Assembly (NCBI GenBank): GCA_033032175.1
Contig: CM065310.1
Location: 124,001 to 188,000 of the forward strand
DNA: 64,000 bases
From: Saturnia japonica
Taxonomy: Eukaryota > Arthropoda > Insecta > Lepidoptera > Saturniidae
Direction of reading: 5' to 3'
The position numbers and the translations under genes were made by a program. Shown here one piece after another: positions 54,941-64,000 of the stretch. The notes beneath the pieces were generated by a model that worked only from the letters and a program-made list of their open reading frames with translations, was not told the DNA's origin and did no database searches. The first letter of the stretch is position 1, and the number at the start of each line of letters is the position of its first letter.

Positions 54941-57900
54941 AACGAACATAAATCTGATCTAAATAACAAATCTTGAGTTTATAACAGCAATAGTACTGCG
55001 AAAGAAGAGAATTGTAAACAGAGTCTCGTCGCCGCGCGTTCCTCGGTTCACATTAAAACAGCTTTATCTCGTAGTGAGACTGAGACGCAGATCAGTGCTC
55101 GTTGTTGGTATCACTGCAACGCACGTTAAGAGGAAGCTGCTCTAACTTCTAATTCGCGGATTAAACGCAAACTTGATCAGATATGTAAACCCGCTCTAAG
55201 TAACATTATGAAGTATACTTTGGCTAGACGCTTTTCACTTTGTCGGATAAGTTAATCGGCAATTGAATTTATAACAATTATTTATTTCTCAATGATAAGT
55301 ATATCGTGAATACGATGATATGGTGCTTTGTGTTAGTGTTGCCAGTTTGATATAGATTTAACTTTAAATTTAGGAAAACTCAGTTAATTACGAATCGTCG
55401 AATCAAAATTCCTACTATTTCTTTTCTTTTTTGTGTTTATATTATAGATTTTTTTTTTATAATTTGTTGATATTACTTCGATCACTTTTTATACTAATTA
55501 GTTATTATGTATAACATATATGGTATGTTTAATAGTGAAGTTAAAAAGGACTATATTTATTTGGTTTATAAAATGGATGGCCAGTGGTTAATATATTATA
55601 TTATATTTATAATAAAAAAATATACAATACATGTTGATATTAAATCAATTCCATAATAAGCAGCAACTTGGTTGTAAGATGAGAGAATCACGTACGACGC
55701 GGACGGGCCGCGGGCGCGCCGTGCGTCATCGCGTTGCTTTACCTCGTAAATCATTGTGACTTAGAATTATTAAAACGTGTTGTCGCTCACGTCTTCATAT
55801 GATCCTAATACCAACCGACACCAACATATCTACTGCGATAAGCAAATATAACACATCACAAAAGAGAACGAGGCAATAGTACCAGTACTCATCGATGTGG
55901 GTTCGAATTTTCGATTAAAAAGAACATCGTTATGAGGCTACAGAGTATGGAAGCCAATTATCTAATATTCGTCCCGATAGATACTACAATTAAATAGATT
56001 TTTTTTTAATGTATATGATGACACAATAATAAAGTAAAGCCATTCTCTTCTAGTCTGGTAGCCCATGTCCGGCGAGCCAGTCCCTTGTGGCATTGATCGC
56101 TACAAGTAACCTAGTGCTTGCAGCAGGATTCCATCTCACCGTGATGTACCTAACCTATGTATCACAATGGCGACTCTTACGTACAAGAAGGAAACTATAC
56201 TTTCTAATATTATATTGTACTTACTTTCAATATCAGTTGAAAATGATGAGATCTCAATTCTCAACTGCTATCTCTGGTAGAGCCTTGCAATTTACATTTG
56301 TATTGGTGTAGTACTATTTTGATAAAAGCTAACCGTTCAATATCACCGGTGAGATCGCTTGCTTACTAACGGTCTACAACTCTATTTCCCTCAATTTCTG
56401 GAATTACGTTTCAAAAGTTTTAACTCAAACTATGAACAGTAATTTTATGAAGGTATGGTGACTATTGTACATAATATGTAAAATTTATTTTATATATACT
56501 TTTTCAAGTAGATAATAAGTCTATAATTATTAGACAATGTATTAAATTTGTAATATAAAGAAATACATTGTATTAATACACTAAGCTATTCAGAGTTTTA
56601 ATTTAATCAGAAAGTGAGAGAGAGAGAGCAAAAACAATATCTGCAGGGAACAATGCCGCAGCTACGAGACTAAGCAGCCTGTTCACCGTTCTCAATGATA
56701 TCCGCTTAACGAATTCACTCGGTCTTGCTTAACTCACTGTTTCACTTATACATATAGCGGCTTATACCAACCCGAAAATATCACTACGGCTTTTAGCAAC
56801 TATTTCATGTACATTGCTACTCTTATATGATGATTTTATAATATAGTGAGTAATTACCAAGTAATATATGTTGAATATAACAAAGTCAGGGTTGAGTATT
56901 GGGGTCCGATAGATATGTTCTTTGACAATTTCACTGACCTTAGAAATAATCATAATTTGCACCCTACATTGGCGATTCAGACTTAGACAATAATACAGTA
57001 ATTAATTTCACAATTGTATAGTAATGCAACCATTAATATAATAGTATACGAATTAAGTAGAAATAAAAGAAAGCAGTTTTTAATTACATTAAAGTATATA
57101 TTTTACTATATCGTTTAATTAAAATGTTATCTTTATAAAGTTATGCATTATTTAAGAATTAGTCTATATTATTATTTTCATAATGGCGTTAGCTTTGAAA
57201 TTCTGACATTCAACACTTAAACAATTATAGAAAATTATATTAAAGATTACCACAAGTCTACAATTATTCAGTTTAGTTTACTGTAACAAGAGAATTCAAT
57301 TCTCTTCAGATATTCATTCCCACATTAGAAACATAGAGAACTACAGTTTCATGTAGTGACTGCGCAATGTATACCAAACAATAAGATACGTTCAGTAGAG
57401 CGACGATATGTTGGTAGGAGCTAGGTGTGTACGATCTCAATTAGAGTGTTCTAGGTTCCCAGCAGCCGCGGGCCGTGCGGACTCAGTGGGTGGCGGATAC
57501 CGTCTGAACAGATAATAGCTGTTGAGTGCCAATAATTGGTGCAATTGGTATTCCCGGTGAGGGCGGTAGACGGCGGTGACGGCGGCGAGGACGGAATGTC
57601 GCCGCTAAGTAAACTACTCACGAGTATAATACTTACACAATAATTACGAGTCGGGTAGACAGTACGACGAGAGCAATATGGCGTTCAACTATAACATTAT
57701 TTAATTGAAAAGGAGACTTAAGAAAAAAAAACACGTTTTAGAGTTAACGCCGTAATCAAGGAAATATTACACATTTCGTTTAATCTGCATCATAATCATT
57801 GGTTTACAATTTACGGTATTTAAATTTTATTTCAAGTAACAATATATTTGTGTTGAATTGTCGTACAAAATAATAGTTACCATAATCAAAATCATATTAT

Positions 57901-58229
57901 ATTCGTTTCAAAATTATTATTGAGTTTTTATTTTGAGATACTTATCTAGCGAATAATTATTAAAAGCAAAAGTCATTGGCTATGAAGTGATTGATATTAT
58001 TTGCATTTTTTTTTTGTTTAGTTGATTATTTGTTGACTTGTGTTCCTTTTCTTTCTTACTTTTTAGTAATGTCATACATTCAGACAAAGAAGTATCGGCA
58101 ACGGGTGATTTGTTTACGGTTCCAAATTCAATTTTTTTTGTAAGGTTATTTATTTTGGCGCAGAGTTTGTCTTGCACATGGCATTTAGGTTAAATACAGT
58201 GCTGCTTTTAGTCAGATAATGTTTAGTGT
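54941..58229. other. Long non-coding stretch, no gene recognised
   Basis: AT-rich DNA with a GC patch at ~55695-55730, a (GA)n tract near 56612-56628 and a GGCGGTGACGGCGG-type patch near 57555-57590. The open frames at 56087-56311 and 57980-58177 carry no domain I recognise. Confidence 0.45.
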
Positions 58230-59335
58230 GTATTGCGAATTTGATAAAAACAGAAACATCGAACAAAAAGTTTGTCTTAAATCTTACATCTCCAATGGAA
58301 TTTCGTGGTAGGAGACACTGAAAATGTTACAGAAGGCTTACGGTGAATCGACTTTATCAAAAACACCTGCTTATGAGTTGTATAAAGCGTTAAAATATGT
58401 TATGTTATATGAGATATGTTGGGAGATTTGCCTCGTCCTGGTAGGCCACCAACGTCGTCAATTGAAGTTAACATCGCAAAAGTAGAGGAAAATAGTCAAT
58501 GAAAATCCTCATTCATGTTTGAGAGGGATAGGCGCTGAACTTTGTGTCCCACGAATCGATCCGTATCATTTTAAATAATCACTTGGGTATGAAACATGTT
58601 GCCGCTCGGCTAGTCCCAAAAGACCTGAATTTTCTCCAAAAATCTCTAGAACGAGTCAATTCTGACCAAATATTCTTGGAACGCATTGTTACTAGTGACG
58701 AGACGTGGGTTTATGAGTTTTACATGCAAACTAGTCAACAAGTTTCGGAGTGGCGCCTTCGAACTAAAACGAAACCCAAAAAACCACGCTAAACTCCATC
58801 AAAAGTCAGTCATGTTGACTGTTTTCTCTGACTATAGCGGTGTTGCGGTCTCGGAATTCTTACCGTAAGGTCAAACGGTAAATAAAGTATATTATTTAAG
58901 CATTACGCGGCGTTTAAGAGAGCAATTTCGACGAAAAGGGACAAGATTCGTGGAAAGAAAATTCTTGGATTTTGCACCACACTAATGCGCTTTCGCACAA
59001 AGCCATCATTGTGAACGAATTTTTAATCAATAACTCAACAAATACCATCGAGCAAACCACCTTACTCACCAGATATGGGTCCAGCCGAATTTTTTCTTTT
59101 TCCTAAACTCAAATTACCACTTCGTGGCGTCCGTTTTCATTCGGTGGAAGACACAAAGGAGAATTCGCGACGAGAACTAAACTCAATTCCGGAAATAGCG
59201 TTTAAAAAATTTATTGATGATTGGGTTATCCGTTGGCGTGTGTCGTTTCTGAAGGAGCATACTTTGAAGGCGATAATATAAATTTGGATGAATAACTAAT
59301 ATTTTGAGTATTAATGATCTTTTCCCGGTACTTTT
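58230..59335 (+). pseudogene. Dead mariner-like transposase
   Basis: A degenerate mariner read on the plus strand in pieces. The N-terminal part is at ~58240-58390 (ETLKMLQKAYGESTLSKTPA, YELYKAL). Then SHESIRIILNNHLGMKHVAA and RLVPKDLNFLQKSLERV follow, with the first catalytic D in VTSDETWVYEF (58690 area). The second catalytic position reads WILHHTNALSHKAIIVNEF, with T in place of D. The third reads YSPDMGPAEFFLFPKLKLPL, with E in place of the usual D. Several frameshifts and stops are also present. A terminal-repeat-like tcccggtacttttttgga lies at ~59324-59341. Catalysis is lost at two of three positions. Confidence 0.85.
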
Positions 59336-60455
59336 TTGGACTGAGTAGTATTATAAAGTAGCTCTTTGATGAATGGATAAATTTGTTTTTAAATAAATTA
59401 GTAAAATGTGTTCAGGTTAGTTATATATCTATGTACTCTCAGCCCATAGCTGATACGATTCAGCAGACTCACCGTCGTTTCCATGAAAGGACTAGACGTT
59501 ACGTCAGCGTATTTAGATTAAGTAGAAGTAAGTTTAGTTTTAAGTCAGTCTCGAATCGACATCCGAACTGTACGGATAATAGAATCTTAACCAAACCAAT
59601 ATAAGTTTTAGTTTTTATAAAAAAAATACTTTATCGCTCCCCGAAGTTAACTAGTTAAAAGTTGTTTACTTATTGCAAAGTACAAGTCCAGAATACGTAT
59701 GGTAAATAAATAGCAGATTCAGTATAACGTATGAAATAAAAATGTATTGTTTTTACCGAAGAATCTATGATCGTAGACGTAAGTAACAATGTACGGCGAA
59801 CATTGCAACATTATACCGAAATAATATGTAAATACAGAAACGTCACAGCACGGAGCACGGGACTTTCGCGTTCTGATGCAAATATACACATTTTTACATG
59901 ATCTTAACCCACGCGGGATACGCGCAGAATACGTTCTAGATATATTATATAGAGTAAAACGATGCGGTTTTATGCTGAGTTGTGCGAGATATACTATATA
60001 CATAATCATATGGATGATCAGTCGATGTTATCCGCATGAAAAATATACGACACAAGTGAATAGCTTACAGAATGTAAAGAATTTGATTTTCAGATCTCGT
60101 ACTTATATATTATACGGCCTATGTTACTCCCACAATTAAAACGAATCTAAGACATATTATGTCTGGTAAAAAGTAGATGAATACAATATGTAATATGTAC
60201 ATCGAGTGATCTTGAAACGTAACGTTTAAGAGAGATTAAGACTTTTCAGCGTACGTATGGGAGTCGGGATGCAATTAGGCGCATTAGCCTTATATTTTAT
60301 ACAAGCACTGCTCCACGGTTTTACTCGTATGAAACGTATTCATGAAACTCTTCATCTTTATATTACTATTGTAGATAATCAAACTATACGTTTCGATATA
60401 ATCTAATTTCAATTCTATATAATAAGAAGCGTAAGTTTATAAGTTGTACCAGCGC
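59336..60455. other. Non-coding stretch, possible Helitron end
   Basis: Near 60303-60335, agcactgctccacggtttta, then ctcg, resembles a degenerate inverse Helitron 3' end. Nothing else recognised. Confidence 0.35.
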
Positions 60456-60500
60456 GGCGCAGTGGCGCAGTGGCGCAGTGGCGCAGCGGTTAGCTTGCAG
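60456..60500 (+). repeat. 8-bp repeat leading into a tRNA-like motif
   Basis: About four copies of gcgcagtg lead into gcgcagcggttagcttgcag, which resembles the A-box end of a tRNA-derived SINE head. There is no B box within the next 60 bases, so a SINE cannot be confirmed. Confidence 0.5.
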
Positions 60501-61984
60501 AGTAGGTTTTGGTGTTTATAGGTTTAGTGAGAACGCTTGTATCGCTCGACGTTTTAACAAACTCGCTGAGCACACAGTTTCAGCTTCCTAAGTCACTTCA
60601 CGCAGGAATACTTTTATGTAAATCATTCTGTGATACAAGTACAAAGATAAATTCAATATTGTTTTAGTCGTTGATTGCTGCTTACAATGTATTTATAAAA
60701 AAAAATTCTATCACAATATATTTAATAACGTAATGTGTTATAATTATGTATAGTATATTAATACGTGAAGCAAAAATTTTCGGTACCTTTTTTAAGCGTA
60801 TTGCGTGCACGAAATACTGTGAGATTGGCATGGTTAAAGTTTATATGGAGAAGGAGTGCAGAAAGCTAAAATTTATCTATAATATGTGTTACTGATATAT
60901 AAAATAAAATAAATTAATACTGCGAATCCTAACCCGCCCAGTGTCATTGAACTTAGAACCCTCAAAATATTGACATTATCACTCAGCGAAAAGTGACAGC
61001 AAGTGATGTAGTTAATACTCATTGTTTAGGTTCATAAATACTGCAAATGTCAAACAGAAAATAGTCAATGAGTAAAAATTCGCTGATGGATTTTAGACTT
61101 TAGGGCGATCGCTAGATTATTTAATTCCATATATTATAACAGTTTGTTGTAATATAAAGTCATTGTGTATCTAATATCATTGTTCGATTTTAAATAAAAA
61201 TAATGGTGTTGGTGGAACAGGCTGGCGTGGCGCAGCACCGGGTACGCGACTAGTTAAAACATGCAGATTTATCGCTTGAACGCTGCGAGTGCATTTCTTT
61301 CAATTCACGACAGCACATTAGAGTTGTAAGTAGAGATGAATCTAATCGGCTGACTTATGTAATGGTAGTGTTTCTAATTAATTCACATAGTTGTGTTTTC
61401 TTTTTATGTGTATGGTAAATAGCACCGCGAGTGTAGGCAGGCTCATAGCGCGTCGAGGAGTGCCGACAACAACTCCCGGGTATCCTTACTGTGTTCCAAC
61501 TGTATTTCACTTAACATCAGAAAAGGTACACTCGTCTTTTCGAAATTAGATAACGAATAAATGAAAAACTATATTAATCGGTTCGCCTACGCGCTACGAT
61601 GCTACGGGCATGTAGCAGAAGGCACTCATGCTACGGCACTACGACGCGAACTTCTTGTTAATTACGTAGGTACGTAATTATGAAAGTTTTATACAAAAGT
61701 CATAGGATTACGTAACCAACTTATATTTAAATATTATGTTTATAATAAACATAAGATGGCAGGTAACAAATTGTTGCTCACTATCTACTACACAAAAAGA
61801 CGCCAACAATGTAAAAAAATACTCTTTTAAGAGCTACGCCAAATGTTTTACAGGTTAAACTTTTGGAGAGTATGCTTAGGAATTGTAAGGTTTAATTTCG
61901 CCAAACTCGTTCTACCTCAGGACAACTGATTGTCGTTAGGATTATCCTTCTTTACGTGGAGGACATTCCTCAAATTCATTCATT
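60501..61984. other. Non-coding stretch, nothing recognised
   Basis: AT-rich. The sequence around 61600-61630 has repeated gctacg words but no clear unit. Confidence 0.4.
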
Positions 61985-62095
61985 ACGCGAATGGCTAAAG
62001 AGTGGAATTTACTCTCAGCGTATGTCTTCCCGTCCACTTTTAACTTTTGACTCTTCAAGTGAAGAGTGAATAGGCATATGATAGGTAAATGCTAT
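61985..62095 (+). pseudogene. C-terminal remnant of a LINE RT
   Basis: The plus frame from ~61986 reads RMAKEWNLLSAYVFPSTFNF, a stop, LFK, a stop, then RVNRHMIGK. This matches the WN-LP..VFP...F..FK..V.RHL pattern at the end of Jockey/CR1-type LINE proteins. It is very short and has two stops. Confidence 0.5.
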
Positions 62096-62524
62096 CCAAA
62101 CACATTAGCTATTAACTTATACGGAATTTCCTGAGTCAGCATAATTTATCATAACATAGTGAGAGGTACACGGCACTCACCGACACAGCTTCAGCAATTT
62201 TTTCTGCAAACTATTTGTGGTGGAGCGAGTCCAGAGATGTCGCTGTTCTTCGCTCTACTCGGGGTTTATTACGCCGACACTTATTCCTTTATACATCAGT
62301 TTATCGCTTTATGTGAGCGCTCGTCGTATCTCTGTAAAGCTTTTAAGTTTCCAGCTCATTTCACAAAGTAAGCGAGATCAAATTTTATACATACTTTTAT
62401 GAGTATACGAGTAAAATGTGAATAGCTTCCGGGAACAATAAATTTCTTCGAGAGTTTCAGGCAGTCTTACAGACAAGATCCTCGTTTCTAAGGCTGTTAT
62501 TTATGATACATACATAAATCACAT
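62096..62524. other. Non-coding stretch, nothing recognised
   Basis: Open frames at 62159-62402 lack any known domain. Confidence 0.4.
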
Positions 62525-63740
62525 CTATTTCCCAACGGGGTAGGCAGAGACCATGTCCTTCCACCTGATACGATCATGGCTTACATCTTTCGCTTCTTCA
62601 ACATTCTTTAATCTTTTTATGCATGCTCGTCGGTTTAAATTACTCTTGACCTGACCTTTCTTCGGAACGTCTCCGATTTGATCGATGAACGTTCGTCTAG
62701 GCTTTCCTCTTCCAACGTTTCCTTTTACACTCGCATTGAAAATTTCTTTAGTCATACTTCTTTCATTCATCCTCTCAACATCCAAACAAACTAATCATCC
62801 CTTTCTCAATTCGTGTGACTCTATCTCCTTTCACACCACAAATATCTCTTATCACACTATTTTTTATCCTTCCACTCGATTCCACTTCCAACATATTCCT
62901 TAGCGCTCTCATTTCTACTGCATTTATTTTACTTTCATGATTTTTCTTCCACACCTAGCTTTCACTTCCGTACATGAGTGTTGGAACCAACACTCCTCTA
63001 TGCACAGCTAAACGAGCTTTATAGAAATACTCTGGCTGCTCATAAAGGAGTGTAACGCCCCATTAACCATATTATCGGCATTTACTCACCTTCCTATATC
63101 ATTCTTACAATTTCCATCCCTAATAAACAACGATCTCAAGTACACAAACTCATTTACTTGCTCCAGTTCATCGCCATCAATCCGGACATTTTTTTGTCTT
63201 TTGTCATTTTTTCTTCCTTTTCAAACACCAAAAATTTCGTCTTCTTTGCATTTACTTTCATTCCCTTTATTTCCAAAGCTTCATTCATAATAGGCATTAC
63301 CGCTTGCAAATCCTTGGCCGAAGATGCAAGTAAATCTTAATCATCAGCGTAAGCAAGACATTTGACAAGTAACTCGTTCATTCTCAGTCCACAATCAATC
63401 TCTTTTAAATCTGTCAGACAATTATCCATGAATAGGTTGAACAGCCATGGAGACGCTACTCATCCCTGTCGGACACCCTTTTGGATATCCAACCATTCAG
63501 CGTATGCCCTATTTATTCTAACACAAGCACTGGAATACTCATAAAGAGATTTCAACATTGTATCAGATAACCGCTAACCTTTGTCTAGACAATGCGAACC
63601 ACAACTCATTACTCATCACTTTGTCATAGGTGTTTTCTAAATCTAAGAATGCAATAAAGACTTTTTGGTTTGTTGCCAAATATTGTTTCAGTTATGCACC
63701 GTAATGAGAAGACTTCATCTCATACTCTTTCTCAATCTTC
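62525..63740 (-). pseudogene. RTE-like LINE fragment, RT to C-terminus
   Basis: On the minus strand, from ~63490 downward: GCPTGMSSVSMAVQPI, then LRMNELLVKCLAYADD immediately followed by TAA (a stop right after the RT active site). Next come KGMKVNAKKTKFLVFEKEE, a VNEFVYL-like YLGS region, LAVHRGVLVPTLMYGSES-type sequence broken by stops, and EMRALRNMLEVESSGRIKN. The last open part (62785-62525) is [20 protein letters not shown], then [11 protein letters not shown]. The order and motifs fit RTE-type or similar LINEs. Many frameshifts; no endonuclease. Confidence 0.8.
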
Positions 63741-64000
63741 CTTTACATCCCATGTACTCTCATCTCTTTTTCACGATAGAAGGTGATAATATGATTTACT
63801 ACCAAAAAAAAATCAGTAGGGCTCTGGTATTATATGCTAATATATTCCAAAAAAATAGTAGATATAAAAGAGTGCATCACACGACTCTTCCGAAGCAATG
63901 CTATTACGATATTTCACATTGATAAGAACGAAATATGAATAATGAATCAAACAATCCATCAATAAACCTTTTAAAATCACTGACATCATGTTGTGTAGAA
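63741..64000. other. Window end, nothing recognised
   Basis: AT-rich with an A-run near 63805-63812. The LINE remnant may extend a little further, but I cannot follow it. Confidence 0.35.

Overview
The window looks like a stretch of an insect genome, most likely a moth or butterfly (Lepidoptera). It is AT-rich with scattered GC-rich islands. It carries small Helitron-like elements with the termini A|TC...CTAG|T and the common lepidopteran 3' end containing CTAGCTGTGCCC, a tRNA-derived SINE, mariner/Tc1 elements, CR1/Jockey/RTE-like LINE debris, a BEL/Pao LTR element and an R1-type LINE. I recognise no host protein-coding gene, rRNA or free-standing tRNA gene. The stretch is best read as intergenic or intronic DNA filled with transposable elements of different ages. 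The order assignment is an inference from repeat types.

Layout. 1-962: six copies of a hairpin-containing satellite, each joined to a (GA)n tract. 1-15 kb: mostly non-coding, with two MITEs (2050-2505 and 6451-6619), a remnant of a restriction-like-endonuclease LINE (8.7-9.8 kb), Helitron fragments and a poly-A-tailed repeat with strong hairpins (11.2-12.5 kb). 15200-21713: an apparently complete R1-type LINE on the minus strand, with ORF1 and an EN-RT-RNase H ORF2 both open. It has a 13-bp target-site duplication and sits inside a Helitron copy. 22-34 kb: Helitrons, a SINE, a 517-bp Tc1/mariner-type MITE, a two-part LINE pseudogene, a nested 452-bp tandem duplication and minisatellites. 35227-36491: a nearly intact mariner. 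36.8-40 kb: a LINE remnant and a frameshifted Tc1-like transposase. 40876-46394: a ~2.5-kb direct segmental duplication that cuts through a LINE pseudogene. 47734-53344: a full-length BEL/Pao element with near-identical LTRs and a 5-bp target duplication. 53925-54940: four tandem copies of 254 bp. 58.2-59.3 kb: a dead mariner with altered catalytic residues. 62-63.7 kb: LINE remnants.

The only proteins likely to have been functional recently are those of the R1-type LINE, the mariner and, less certainly, the BEL/Pao element. The most interesting point is that ORF2 of the R1-type LINE has no AUG before residue ~370, although its reading frame is open back into the end of ORF1. That suggests non-canonical translation. 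All family assignments rest on motifs read by eye; no database search was possible.
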